From NCBI RefSeq assembly GCF_033118175.1, contig NC_083685.1:126538501-126602500 (forward strand): a DNA stretch of 64,000 nucleotides, read 5' to 3'. How positions within the stretch are numbered: the stretch's first letter is position 1; each line of letters opens with the position of its first letter. The position numbers and the translations under genes were made by a program. This DNA comes from Dama dama (lineage: Eukaryota; Chordata; Mammalia; Artiodactyla; Cervidae). Below the pieces are notes generated by a model, which was not told where the DNA came from, did no database searches, and worked only from the letters and a program-made list of their open reading frames with translations. Shown piece by piece: positions 40,850-51,165 of the stretch.

Positions 40850-41235
40850 AGTCCACAGATGTGGTTAAGGGGAGATCTGGAGGCGGAGAGTGTATCCTGA
40901 GTTATTCAGGTGGGTCCCATGTAATCACAGGGTCCTTATGAGACCAGGAGGGTCAGAGAAGGTGTGATGAGGGTAGCAGAGCTCAGAGCGACAGAATTGC
41001 TGGCTGGAAGGGAGCCACAGCCCAGGAAGACAGGCAGCCTTAGAAGCTGGAAAAAGCAAGGAGCAGATCCTTCCCTGGAGCCTCTTGAAAGGCAAGCCCT
41101 GTGCTTTCCTCGATTTTGCCCGCCTAAGACTCATTTTGGGCTTCTGATCTCTGAAACTGTAAGATAAAAGACTTGTGTTGTTTTCCGCCACCAGCTTTGC
41201 AACAAGTTGTCCAACAACCGCAGAAAACTCACACA
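40850..41235 (+). mobile_element. MaLR (MLT1-type) LTR fragment
   Basis: CCATGTAATCACAGGGTCCT, TTAGAAGCTGGAAAAAGCAA, GAGCAGATCCTTCCCTGGAG, TTTTGGGCTTCTGATCTCTG and GTAAGATAAAAGACTTGTGT are MLT1 LTR motifs in order. The 5' end is missing. It is not SINE-split, unlike the two other MaLR copies in the window. Confidence 0.75.
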
Positions 41236-41401
41236 CCTTATCTCAGGGTCAGCTTTGGAGGACCCCATCCCAAGATGTAGACTTACAGCGAATTCCCTTT
41301 TGTTCAGTATGGCATCTCCAACCGTGCCTGGCTTCCCACCGTGGGAGCTTCCTTATATAGCCAGAAACGCATTCTTTTAAAAAGTCTCTAAAATGATTAT
41401 A

Positions 41402-41615
41402 GGGCTTCCAGGTTGGTGTTAGTGGTAAAGAACCCACCTGCCAGTTCAGGAGATGTGGCTTTGATCCCTGTGTCAGGAAGATCCCCTGGAGGAGGGCATG
41501 GCAACCCACTCCAGTATTCTTGCTGGGAGAATCCCACGGACAGAGGAGCCTGGCGGGCTATGGCCCATGGGATCATGAAGAGTTGGACATGACTGAAACA
41601 ACTTAGCATGCACTC
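41402..41615 (+). mobile_element. Bov-tA SINE with target-site duplication
   Basis: Head GGGCTTCCAGGTTGGTGTTA; body to CTGAAACAACTTAGCATGC. AAAATGATTATA (41390-41401) and AAAATGGTTATA (41616-41627) form a 12-bp duplication with one mismatch. Confidence 0.92.
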
Positions 41616-41654
41616 AAAATGGTTATAATGGGAGGGGGTGCGAGGGAATGTAGT

Positions 41655-41890
41655 TGCTCACTCCACAAATACTTTGCAGAATGCCTCCTGTAGTCCTAGG
41701 CATATCAGTGAGCAAAACAAAGATTTCTGCTGCTAGGAGCTTATGTTTTAGCCATTTTGTTCCAGGGAGACAGACAGTAAATTGTAAATGTAAGAACTAA
41801 GCAGATCATGTAGGAAGTTAGAGGTGACGCATGCCATGGGATGAAAGTACAAGAGGAGGGAGCTTGGGTGAGAACTGACTGCATGTTTAA
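41655..41890 (-). mobile_element. L2 3' region, reverse
   Basis: CTCCACAAATACTTTGCAGA, TCCTAGGCATATCAGTGAGC, CTAGGAGCTTATGTTTTAGC, GGGAGACAGACAGTAAATTG are reversed L2 motifs in order. Confidence 0.7.
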
Positions 41891-41905
41891 ATACTGCAGT
41901 CCAGG

Positions 41906-42070
41906 GGACTTCCCTGGTGGTTCAGGGGCTAAGATTCCACGCTTCCAATGCAGGGGACCCAGACCCTGCATGCTGCAACTAAGAATTCTCATGCTGTGAC
42001 TGAAGACACTGCCTGTCAAAACTAAGACCTGGTGCAATGAAATGAATGAGGAAATAAATGTTAAAAAAAA
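41906..42070 (+). mobile_element. CHR-type SINE
   Basis: GGGGACTTCCCTGGTGGTTC, CCACGCTTCCAATGCAGGGG, ATGCTGCAACTAAGAATTCT and AACTAAGACCTGGTGCAATG identify a long CHR copy ending in an A-run. Confidence 0.9.
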
Positions 42071-42119
42071 GTACTGTGGTGCATGTCAACCTCACTTGAT
42101 TTATTCCTTTAAGCGATCA

Positions 42120-42345
42120 CTTATATCATACTTATTCAGCTTCAGTTTCTAAGTACTTTACAAGTGTTACATTGTTTCATCTTCATTATACCTTGTGAAT
42201 GAATGCCCTTATTATCTCCATTTTATAGATGAGAAAACGGAGGCACAGTGAGTTGAAATAACACTGGCAGCATCAGATAGCTGGTGGGTGGGAGGAAAGG
42301 GTTGTGAGCTCAGGCCACAGTGGCTCCAGCCTGTCCTCTAATCCT
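42120..42345 (-). mobile_element. MIR SINE, reverse
   Basis: AAGTACTTTACAAGTGTTAC, TTATCTCCATTTTATAGATG, AGAAAACGGAGGCACAGTGA and ACTGGCAGCATCAGATAGCT follow the full reversed MIR. Confidence 0.75.
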
Positions 42346-42399
42346 CTATACAATGCTGCCTGATGAAAAAACCTCAAGGCCATAAAGGAGTCGGCCATG

Positions 42400-42850
42400 C
42401 AGATCTCTGTAGGAGAAGCTTTTCCAGGGAACGGAGTGGCCAGTGCAAAGGCCCTGAGGCAGGAGCATGCCTGGGTTGTGTGGCCGCCCTGGCCAGGCTC
42501 CCACTGTGGTCAACAGGGATGGGCAGGGAGACGGTGGTCAGCGCTGTCCCTTGGGCCACGGTGAGGGCCTGACCTCTGCTGTGGGGAGAGGGGAGATGAG
42601 AGGGATTCTGAGCTCCAGCTGCTGGTTGAGAGTGGGCTGCCCCGGGCAGAGGTGGATCAGGAAAGCCAGCTGGAGATGCTGGTGGCCCCGCCAGGGTGGC
42701 GGCACTAGGAATGGAGAGGAGCGGGGGTGGGATTCTGGACAACCTGAGGTAGAACCCATAGGATTTTCCGATGCAGGGGACGTGGAACACAGGAGAAACA
42801 GGAGCATCCCTGATGACACGGAGCCACGGCCAGAAGACAGCACTGCTCTC
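42400..42850 (-). mobile_element. L2 internal/3' region, reverse
   Basis: GTGCAAAGGCCCTGAGGCAG, GAGGTAGAACCCATAGGATT, TTCCGATG and GCATCCCTGATGAC match the reversed L2 part with CAAAGGCCCTGAGG and GTAGAACCGACAGGACTTG. Open frames of 150-161 codons on both strands here are therefore repeat-derived. Confidence 0.55.
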
Positions 42851-43289
42851 CGCCGACATGCAGGGAACGTTTGTTTTCTAACAAGAGTGGCAACTCCCTC
42901 TGAAGACAAGATCTCGGTATAACACGTTGGGATGACAATAACTGTCTTGCTACAAAGGTGTTATATTCCAAGGAGCTAGCTTTCAAAGGAGTCTGTAGTA
43001 GGAATAATAATACTTGCTTGATGCTTTCATATCCACTGGGATGTGAGCAAGTGAGCATATCGAGAGGAACATCAAAAAACCCAAAGGGCCCAAGGTCAAG
43101 ACCCAGGTTGACCTTCTGGAAGTCAGCCTCAGGAGTCAGAAGCAAACCTCTCCTAATTGTCCCCTGGCTGGGAGCTGGGCAAATGGTATAATCCCATAGG
43201 ACTCCAAGCTCAGCCCCAGCCTCCACTGTTGACCACAGCTAGCTTCTGCTTGTGATCCATCCGCATGACTATATGTGGATTATTCCAGC
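42851..43289. other. Unique sequence
   Basis: No repeat recognised. A 173-codon reverse frame (42705-43226) starts here and runs into the L2 segment; not supported. Confidence 0.45.
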
Positions 43290-43425
43290 AGTCAGGAAGA
43301 GGAAATGGCAACCCACTCCAGGACTCATGCAGGGAAAATCCCATGGACAGAGGAGCCTGGCGGGCTACAGTCTGCGGGGTCACAGGGAACTGAACACAAC
43401 TGAGCAACTGATCACACACGCACAC
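43290..43425 (+). mobile_element. Truncated Bov-A SINE
   Basis: GTCAGGAAGAGGAAATGGCA at 43292 to GAGCAACTGATCACACACGC. The head is missing. Confidence 0.88.
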
Positions 43426-43933
43426 ACAAAACCTCTGAGCTGCCACTGTCCGGGAAAAGGGTGGGAACTGTCCAGGATTTTTTAATTGGGCTCACATAGC
43501 ATTACTTCTTTCTTTGCAAAGGGGGCAGGGAGAGACTCTTCATGCCTAAGACACTTAAAACTCCCCTCCCATCACCATCAAGCTCCAAGAATTCTGACTG
43601 GCAGAAAAAAAAAAAACAAACCCACAGCCAGTGGAGACAGTCCAAAATAGGACAAAAATATGACACGAAGGATAGTGAGACAGCTGTAAGGTCTCACTGT
43701 CAGTGCCGTCGTTTACAGAACAAGCGGCAGGGAGACAGAGCCTGTCAAGGAAACGAATCCCCTAAGGAAATCAGTAACTCAGAGATCAGACACTCCAAGC
43801 CCATAAACAGGGACACAGACCTACTAACAATGGCTTCAACGTGGGACAGAATGCACAGCTCAGACCTTGTATAATCAGATAATACGAGAGTCTTGAGGGA
43901 GGATCTCACCTAGCCAGCCCATCACAGCCCTGT
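43426..43933. other. Unique sequence
   Basis: An A-run (AAAAAAAAAAAACAAA, about 43604-43619) is present. A 110-codon frame (43542-43874) is Lys/Ser/Arg-rich without a domain; not supported. Confidence 0.45.
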
Positions 43934-44038
43934 TGGCTGCAGTTATCCTCTCATTGGTTGCAGTTATCACCCCACTGGCTGCGGTCATCACCCCACTGGT
44001 TTTTGTTATCACCCCATTGACTGTGGTTGTCCATATGT
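43934..44038. repeat. 21-bp minisatellite, five units
   Basis: Units TGGYTGCRGTTATCACCCCAC begin at 43934, 43955, 43976, 43997 and 44018, each 21 bases, and the last is degenerate. Because 21 is a multiple of three, reverse-strand frames show seven-residue repeats. The array ends exactly where BovB sequence begins. Confidence 0.9.
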
Positions 44039-44427
44039 GATAACTGGACCATAAAGAAGGCTGAGCACTGAAGAATAGATGCTTTCCAAATTTGGCGCTG
44101 GAGAAGACTCTTGAGAGTCCCTTGGACAGCATAGACATCTAACCAGTCCATCCTAAAGGAAATCAACCCTGAGCATTCATTGGAAGGACTGATGCTGAAG
44201 CTGAAGCTCCAATACTATGGCCACCTGATGCGAAGAGCCGACTCATTGGCAAAGACGCTGATGCTGGGAAAGATTGAAGGCGGCAGAGGATGAGGTGGTT
44301 GGATGGCATCATGGATTCAATGGACGTGAATTTGAGCAAACTCCAGGAGAGAGTGGACAGAGGAGCCTGGTGTGCTGCAGTCCCTGGGGTCGCCAAGGAT
44401 TGGACATGACTTAGCGACTGAACTGAA
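44039..44427 (+). mobile_element. BovB 3' end, plus
   Basis: AACTGGACCATAAAGAAGGC, CTCTTGAGAGTCCCTTGGAC, CTCCAATACTATGGCCACCT and GACTTAGCGACTGAACTGAA are BovB 3' motifs. Only the last 390 bp of the LINE are present; no RT core. Confidence 0.92.
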
Positions 44428-45179
44428 GCAATAATCCCGCTTGACCTCGCCCTTTTTGGAGTAATTCTAATCTTTCTCTAGAGGAGGGGCTTGAGTGAAT
44501 GGGCTTGGCGATCTTGCCCTAATATCTTGTTCCCTCTTCCTACTGCCCGTTTCTGCTGATGAGAACAACGTGGGTTGGGGGGGGAGACAGGCATCTTGAA
44601 AGCTTTCTGTTTATCAGTCAGTCTGTGAACAACTATCTATCTCTGGCTTACTCTGTGCCAGGCATGTGCTAAGCATTGTTGTATAATAGGCTCTCAATAA
44701 ATATTTGTAAACCTTATGAAGGGATATAAATTTTAAGAGCCTACCTGGGCAGAAAGCCAGCTTCAAACTCCCAGTATTTCCAGACCTCTTCCCTTGGAGT
44801 GTTGTCTTGGGAGAGAGGGCAGTGGGCATGGGCCAGGACACCCAGGACAGGGACGGATGGAACCCTGGCTCCTCTGAACCATGTCCCTACCCTGGGAGTC
44901 TGTCAGGCTTGCTGTGGCCGTGACATCCCTCCCTTCCTGTCAGTTTCCCATCTCTCCAGGAGAAGCACTCCAGCCAAGGGTCTTAGTAAATATCATCTGG
45001 CGCCTCCAGCCTTCACCCCTAAACCTGACTCCTCTCCAGTACTCAGGCCTGTCTGCTCAAGTGAACTTGATCTGGGTATCTGGCCCACCTGTCGCGTGGG
45101 TCCCAAGTCTCGTGCTTTAGATCTGATGGATCACATCTTGGCCGGACAGGTGCCCACAACCGGGCAGACCCATATGCAT
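44428..45179. other. Unique sequence with an L2/MIR scrap
   Basis: CTCTGTGCCAGGCATGTGCT and GGCTCTCAATAAATATTTGT (44652-44708) are an L2- or MIR-type end. The rest is unassigned. A 136-codon frame at 44799-45209 has no domain. Confidence 0.45.
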
Positions 45180-45640
45180 GCAGCCTTACTCAGTTATAAA
45201 TATCTATAGAGTGCAATACCAAATAATTGTGGGGTATATTTCACCCTGCCTGTTGAACACATCGCAAGAAAGGAATTGATCCCTGCTGTTTCATTTATTA
45301 GATGCTGTAATACCACAAAAATCGCTTCCACAATATCCCAAACTAAATCATTTATTCTTGACAAAAATCCAATAAAGAGCTCAATCCTTCTCCATAGGCA
45401 GATAAAGCACAGATTAATGGGGCTGCCTAGATCAAAAAATGCTGGGAAAATGAAAGCGAGATAGAGAGAGAAGTCCCTTCCTCCTCCTCACTTCCCCCAA
45501 GGCTGCCTGGGCTCAGGGTTTTATTACAAAAAGCCGCCTAAGTATTACAGGCTAATCCGTAAATCCCAGCCTAGTAAAATATGTGACGGATTTGTAAATT
45601 GTGCCCTTTACAAATCTGATTGAACTTCTTTTGGCCGGGA
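45180..45640. promoter_or_regulatory. Candidate conserved block, longest in the window, with inverted repeat
   Basis: 460 bp of repeat-free AT-rich DNA: CAGTTATAAATATCTATAGA, ATACCAAATAATTGTGGGG, CATTTATTAGATGCTGTAAT, CACAGATTAATGGGGC, GTTTTATTACAAAAAGCC, GGCTAATCCGTAAATCCC (Otx-like TAATCC). A perfect 10-bp inverted repeat GATTTGTAAA/TTTACAAATC lies at 45589-45598 and 45607-45616 with an 8-base spacer. No family match, no coding frame. Enhancer-like by appearance; unproven. Confidence 0.42.
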
Positions 45641-45910
45641 GTTTTGCCTTCCTCCTCTTCTTCTCACCTTTTCCCCACCACCCCGGGTCGCCAGCAGCCC
45701 GGGGTCTGCACTGGGCAATAAGGGACCCCCCACACTGCTTCCCAGTGAGCTCAGCCCCCTCTGAGACAAGAGGCTGAAATGATCCTCAGTGTCTTTCCAT
45801 TTACTGTCTTCGGGGATCTGGTGTGGTCAGGGTGAGAGCCGGCGCGGCGGGTATCAGCAGTGTGGGGCATATTTCAGCCAGTGCGGACCTGGGAAAAGGC
45901 TGGTCCAGAG
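45641..45910. other. GC-rich unique sequence
   Basis: Pyrimidine-rich then CpG-bearing (GGTGAGAGCCGGCGCGGCGG at 45830). No feature recognised. Confidence 0.4.
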
Positions 45911-46072
45911 GACACTTCCCTGGTGGTCCAGAGGCTAAGACTCCAAGCTCCCACAGCAGAGAGCCCGGGTTCGATCCCTGGTCAGAGAACTGGATCCCGC
46001 AAGCTGCAACTAAAGATCTTGCATGCCTCAACTAAGACCTGGTGCAGCCAAATAATTTTTTTTTTTTCTTAA
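45911..46072 (+). mobile_element. CHR-type SINE with intact B box
   Basis: GACACTTCCCTGGTGGTCCA, CGGGTTCGATCCCTGGTCAG (B-box-like GGTTCGATCCC at 45968-45978), AACTAAGACCTGGTGCAGCC and a 13-base T run near 46057. The T run is where the Pol III terminator and tail would lie. Confidence 0.9.
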
Positions 46073-46259
46073 AGACTTCAGGGGCAGGGGTTATACATCA
46101 TTTCTAGAGAAGAAAGGAGAGGATCAAGCTGGTGGTCCTCAGAGCCTCAGATGAGCTGTCCAGAAGACCCCTTGCAAGCATCTTTCATCCTGCCCATGAA
46201 CTTCAGCCTTAAATAGCCTTAAACCCCCACGGCAGGTGGGTGCCCAACGCCCATCAAGG
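46073..46259. other. Short unique spacer
   Basis: Unassigned; its last bases (46252-46259) are the left target copy of the hAT element. Confidence 0.4.
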
Positions 46260-46565
46260 CAGGGGCCCCCAACCCTGGGTCCAAGGAACAGTACTGCTCC
46301 TGGCCTGCTAGGACCCCAGCCGTACAGTAGGAGGTGAGCCTCAGATGAGCAAGCGAAGCTTCACCTGTATTTGCAGCCACTTCCTGTTGCTCTGATTACT
46401 GCCCAAGCTCTCCCTCTGGTCTGAGCAGTGGTGGCATTAGATTCTCAAAGAAGCTCAAACCCTCCTCCTCTTGAATCATCCCAAAGCCATCCCCCTACCC
46501 CCAATCCATGGAAAAGTTGTCTTCCACAAAACTGATCCCTGGTACCAAAAAGGCTGGGGCTACCA
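46260..46565 (+). mobile_element. hAT-Charlie non-autonomous element (MER1-type) with 8-bp target duplication
   Basis: Starts CAGGGGCCCCCAACCCTGGG and ends CAAAAAGGCTGGGGCTACCA, imperfect terminal inverted repeats. The interior has CAGTAGGAGGTGAGCCTCAG, GGCATTAGATTCTCAAAGAA and GAAAAGTTGTCTTCCACAAA. CATCAAGG flanks it exactly at 46252-46259 and 46566-46573, the 8-bp target duplication expected of hAT transposition. No transposase is encoded. Confidence 0.85.
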
Positions 46566-46573
46566 CATCAAGG

Positions 46574-46940
46574 TACGTATCCGACACACTCCTTCTCGGA
46601 GCGGGGCAGGGGGCGCAGAACAACTGTCTCCGTGTGCCCAGGACTAGGAGGCTCTCTCAGATACAGGGCTTTCAGCGAGAACACTCAAGACGTCCCAGGC
46701 AGCCCGGGATGAGATACCTGCTCTGTGTCCTCTGCCAGAAAGTTCTGGTCCGTCGGCCCCGAGAAGAGCTAACTGCTCAGGCTGGCTTTTTGGTTTCTCC
46801 GCCACTTTCCTCTCAGAGATCGGGCTCAGCAGAGTTCCCTCACTACCTGTGCATGTTGGCAAGTCCCGCAGCTCTCCCCAGCCTCGGTTTCCCCACATGA
46901 GACATGGGGATAGGAGCACCTCCTTCGTGGCCTGTCAAGT
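46574..46940. other. Unique sequence
   Basis: No repeat recognised. A 130-codon frame at 46508-46900 starts within the hAT element and is not supported. Confidence 0.45.
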
Positions 46941-47144
46941 CTGTTCATCGGCCAGTCAAGTCCGACTCTTTGCAACCCCATGGATTGTAGCCCACCAGGC
47001 TCCTCTGTCCTTGGACTTCTTCAGGCAGGAATACTGGAGTGGGTTACCATTTCCTTCTCTGGGGGATCTTCCCGACCCAGGGGTCAAACCCAGGCCTCCT
47101 GCATTGCAGGCAGATTCTCTACCATCTCAGCCGCTGGGGAAGCC
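46941..47144 (-). mobile_element. Bov-tA SINE, reverse
   Basis: CTGTTCATCGGCCAGTCAAG to CAGCCGCTGGGGAAGCC; body and head present. Confidence 0.9.
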
Positions 47145-48084
47145 ACACGTTGTAGCATGGTTGTACGATTTAAAGAGAGAATACAAGTGAAGGGCTGAAC
47201 GGTCTCCCAGCAGAGAGTGAGCCCAGGGTGACGTCACATTGTTGTCGTCATCCTGATCATTATTTGGACTCATCTCCTTAAGGAAAGCCATGAGGAAAGG
47301 AAGAGACTGGTGAAAGATCCTCCTGGAAGAAGTGACATTCTTGCCTCACCAGCTCACCACGAGCACAGCCCCTCCGCCCTGGATCAGAGGGTTGGCTGAA
47401 GCCCAGATGTTCAGTCTTTAAAGGAGCCTATAGAGCAGGCAGCTGGGGTGCAGACGACGGGCCGGGAAGCAGGGCTTGCCGCGTGGCGTGGGGCCTTTCG
47501 TGGTTCTGATGCTGTGGGGCCTCACCCCAGCGCCCCAGGGACATGACTCCTTCCTCTCCTTGAAGATTTCCGCAGGCAGAGGAAAGAAGTGTTGGGACGG
47601 TTGCCCTGGCAACTTTGCTCATGGCCCCTCCCCACAGTTAGCCTGGAAACAGGGCTGGGGGGAGGGTGGGTTCCTAGGGGGCCAGCCATCTGGAAGGGCA
47701 TTCACTTGCAGGTTTATGAAAAGTATGACCAAACAGTAATGCTCCGGAGAACCAGGCAACACCCCCCAACCCTGTCCCGGCTCAGCCCCATCTCTTGTCC
47801 CTGGATGCAGAGGTCCCGAAAATTCCAGAGTGACAGCTGGTGGGAAGTTTTTCCTGCCTTGCCACCCACATCCTTTCAAAGGAGAAAAGGATGCCTTTGG
47901 AGTAAGAGGCTTGTCTCAGCTGCCGACCAGGTGCTTTCACCAGGTCACACGACCCTACTAACATTGCTTCTTGCACGGGTCACAAGACAGACCTCCTGCA
48001 GTCCCCAGGATGCGTGAGAAAACGGAGATGCAAGGCAGGGACTGAGTTAGGTTCAGAGGAGACGAGAGCCTCCTGCCTAGTCCC
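47145..48084. other. Unique sequence
   Basis: No repeat assigned over 940 bases. A perfect GACGTCAC (CRE-like, 47230-47237) is seen in passing. A 142-codon frame (47589-48017) lacks domains. Confidence 0.45.
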
Positions 48085-48305
48085 ACGTGCATGCGTGCTA
48101 AGTCACTTCAGTCGTGTCTGGCTCTTTGCAACCCTACGAACCAGAGTCCACCAGGCTCCTCTGTCCATGGGATTCTCCAGGCAGGAATGCTGGAGTGGGT
48201 TCCTGTGCCCTCCTCCAGAGGATCTTCCCTGACTCAGGGATCGAACCCGTGTCTCTTACGTCTTCCACATTGGCAGGCGAGTTTTTACCACTAGCCCCAC
48301 CTGGG
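48085..48305 (-). mobile_element. Bov-tA SINE, reverse
   Basis: CACGTGCATGCGTGCTAAGT at 48084 through the body to CTAGCCCCACCTGGG. The head is slightly longer than usual (GTCTCTTACGTCTTCCACAT). Confidence 0.9.
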
Positions 48306-49559
48306 TTCTGCAAGAACTATAAGAAATCCAAGTTCTTGGGGGAACAGGAAATAAGAACAGAAACCATGATGAGGCAGGTGATCCAGGCAGCCAAAGAGCA
48401 ACTTGTTGAAAGGGCTTTTGCGTTCCAAGAACTTTCCACTTTCTAGAGGAAGTGGGGCTCCCATCTGCTGGGTCTGTAAAAGCAGAAGGGTGGACCACGT
48501 GACCTGAGGCTGCTCCCACAGAGCCGAGGCGCTGTCCTTTTGTCCTTGGGAACAGTCTGTGTGCACTCCCCACTTCCCTCATTAACCTTTATCCCTCTGT
48601 TTCCTGCTGAGGTTTAATCCTATTTTCCTGCATTCCAGGTATTTAGTCTGGCAACCCAGAGAGCCACTCAGCTGTGCCTTTCCCATGCCCCCGTCTCGGC
48701 CGAGAGCGCTCGGAGAATGGCCTCCCGCCGCTGCCGCCCTGGATGGAGTCCCCTGCCGTTTCGGCTCCTGACATCAGGATGCAGTGATGCAGGTTAGGTA
48801 ACGAGCAGGTGGTGGTCCAGGGATGAGAAACCACATGATGAGCAGTGGGGTGCGGGGCGGTGCCCCGAGTTGTGTGAGGCTGGGGAGGGGGAGGCAGAAA
48901 CCACTGCCACTGCCCATTGTGGACTCGGAGGTGGACTGGTCAGTACAGACCTCCTCATCTGTGGGCTCCTGTGTTAGGAGGATTTGAAAATTACTGTGTG
49001 AAGATACGTCTCCTTTTCTGGCATGAAGGAGGGGGTTGTGTGAAGGAGGGGGCATAGAAGTATTGGAGGGTGGGTTCCCCATTTGGTCGATGTGCCGAGA
49101 TGTCTATCCACCACCCACCGCTCCAAAGGCCAAATTGTCAAGACATGGGCTTGGGTCGGGGGGTGGGTTCTCAGTAGATGGCGCAGCCTGGGATCTGGGT
49201 GCAGGAGCCCCATTAGTCATTCCCTGGCCCCCCGTTGCAGCCCCTCCTGCTCCCGACTGGGGCGCATAGACTGACCCCCCCAAGCCCCATGGGGATCACC
49301 TGAGTCTGGTTCCTTTGTGTAGGATTTTAAAGGGAAGGAGGGTGGTTTGCAAGCCCTAGCGGCACAAGGAGGAAGGCTCCATGCTGTTCTCACACCAAAG
49401 CTCACCTGCACGGGGCTTGGCAAGCTGGTCTCCGTGACCCCCTGGCATCCTGCCCCAAGGCCTATTGTCAGAACCCCAGGGATGCAGGCAGGGCCTGTAG
49501 GACCGTCAGACGTGATGGGCGGAGGCCCCTGCTGGAGCAGACCCCGCCGACTCAGGGTG
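48306..49559. other. Unique sequence
   Basis: No repeat assigned across 1.25 kb. Overlapping frames around 100 codons on both strands are uninformative. Confidence 0.45.
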
Positions 49560-49770
49560 AACCTGGCAGTAGCCCCTTATTTATTGGACTCCTCCAGCCC
49601 CACGATTGCTGCTTCTGCTCAATATTTCATTCTTGTTGCTCCTGCCCAGGCAGCAGAGCTGCAGGCATGTTTGATAAATGGATTGAAAGGTTTGTCTAGT
49701 TTTGCTGAAACTTCAGTAGGTGCTTCTGTGTCTTCCATGGAAATTATATTTCCCAGCTTCCTGCAGGGAT
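49560..49770. promoter_or_regulatory. Weak candidate conserved block
   Basis: CTTATTTATTGGACTCCTCC, GCTCAATATTTCATTCTTGT, GTTTGATAAATGGATTGAAA and GGAAATTATATTTCCC (near-palindrome at about 49739-49753) form an AT-rich patch. Evidence is weaker than for the other blocks, and a 184-codon frame (49347-49901) crosses it without pattern. Confidence 0.22.
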
Positions 49771-50704
49771 GCCTCTCCTCCAGGGACGCCTCTCTCCCTG
49801 TCTGCCGCTTCTCACTCACTCTCTCCGCTTCTCCCTCCCTCGTGCACACACACACACGCACAGTGTTCAGAGATGCATGCATCCGCACACTCACAATCTG
49901 ACTTGTACACCGGTGCCCATCAGCATCCGAGGACCCAGGGAGCGAGTCTTCCCCATTGATAAAGAGGCACACGCCAGCCACGCACATGGGCACACACCCT
50001 CATGTGCACAAAGGCAGAGCCAGTGAAATCCCCTGGTTGTCTTTTCTGAGCCCATCTGGTCTCTGAGATGTGAATGGGTGACCCCTTCCTCCACCATGAC
50101 GGGGGGCTGCAGGGACTCGAGGCTCACCCAGAGCAAGGGTGGAGAGGGGTGGGTGGACTCCAGGAAGGAGGAGCCCAGGGACCCCTGCCCGTTCCCCCAG
50201 GGAGGCTCCGAGGAGCCCTCCCGCCCCACCAGTTGGCAGCTTCCTCCAGCCTTCCTGCCCCCACGTCCGCCCGCCAGGCCCTGGCGGCCCCACTGGGCCA
50301 GCTGGAGTCTTTATCCCGCCACATCTGAGCCGGCTCAGGGGCTGCTGCGCCTGGCCGCCAGCCTTTTCCATAAATAACTCGCCGGGCCTGGCTCCTGGCC
50401 CTCCTGGTGATGTCACTGGCCGTTGGCCCGACCGGTGAGGTCACAGGCTTCCCTTCCCTCTGTGCTCCCCACTCCCTCCCTCCCTTCCAGGCGGGGCAGA
50501 GACCCTCATCACGGAGCCTGTCTGCGCTCGGTCCTGTTCCAGCCCTGCTACACGCTTGATACAGTTCTCTGCCATCTGGGACCGACCGGCTGCGTGGCGG
50601 TGCCAGACGCGGCCATCCCCCTCCTTGTCACCAGCTACAGCCTCCCCGCTTTCCACCTCTCTCGTCATGATGCAGGTTCCAGGTGACAGCAAACCCGCAG
50701 GGCA
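49771..50704. other. GC-rich unique sequence
   Basis: CpG-bearing DNA is densest at 50220-50440. CCATAAATAACTCGCC (50369-50384) and GTGATGTCAC/GTGAGGTCAC (50406-50415, 50435-50444) are possible binding sites. Four overlapping frames of 99-138 codons exist in different phases over 50000-50444, as expected for GC-rich DNA without stops. A short CA repeat lies near 49845. Confidence 0.4.
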
Positions 50705-51165
50705 GGGGTGAACGGCTGGCACCTCGGTGGAGTCCGACTCAGGTCCAAATCCCGGGCACTGCTCCCCCACCCCCGCCCCGACTAGCTGGGTGGCTTCAGA
50801 CAAACCGCTTAACCTCTCTGGGCCCCACTTTCCTCATCTTTAACATGGAGATAATAGAACCAGTCTTAAGGGAAAAGACCCTGATGCTGGGAATGATTGA
50901 AGGCAGGAGGAGAAGGGGGTGACAGAGGATGAGATGGTTGGATGGCATTATGCACTCAGTGGACATGAGTTTGAGCAAACTCAGGGAGATGGTGAGGGAC
51001 AGGGAAGCCTGGCGTGCTGCAGTCCCTGGGGTCTCGAAGAGTCGGGTACGACTGTGCGACTGAACGACAATGATCTCAAGGGTGGTTGAGAGGCTCACTT
51101 GGGCTCATGCGTGTAAAACACAGGGTCTCACACATTAGCAAGCAGTGAATAAACGGGTGGGCTCT
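50705..51165 (+). mobile_element. MIR SINE split by a BovB fragment
   Basis: The left half has CTAGCTGGGTGGCTTCAGAC, AAACCGCTTAACCTCTCTGG and CACTTTCCTCATCTTTAACA. The right half (51074-51165) has GGCTCACTTGGGCTCATGCG and AAGCAGTGAATAAACGG. The order is a MIR interrupted once. Confidence 0.75.
50873..51073 (+). mobile_element. Short BovB 3' fragment inserted in MIR
   Basis: GACCCTGATGCTGGGAATGA, GGATGAGATGGTTGGATGGC and TACGACTGTGCGACTGAACG are the last 200 bp of BovB. TCTTAAGGG (50864-50872) and TCTCAAGGG (51074-51082) form a 9-bp target duplication with one mismatch. Confidence 0.9.

Noticed and set aside
42374..42859. 161-codon reverse frame with Pro/Ala-rich content
   Set aside because: The underlying DNA matches an L2 LINE fragment, and the opposite strand is open too.
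43934..44038. CRISPR-like array
   Set aside because: Direct units with no spacers between them in a mammalian genome; a minisatellite.
43875..44166. Seven-residue repeat protein from the 21-bp array
   Set aside because: Both frames continue into BovB sequence, no conserved start, and the period of 21 bp trivially keeps frame.
50000..50444. CpG island with several long frames
   Set aside because: CpG-bearing but short; four frames open in parallel on both strands argues for composition. No promoter motif set was convincing.
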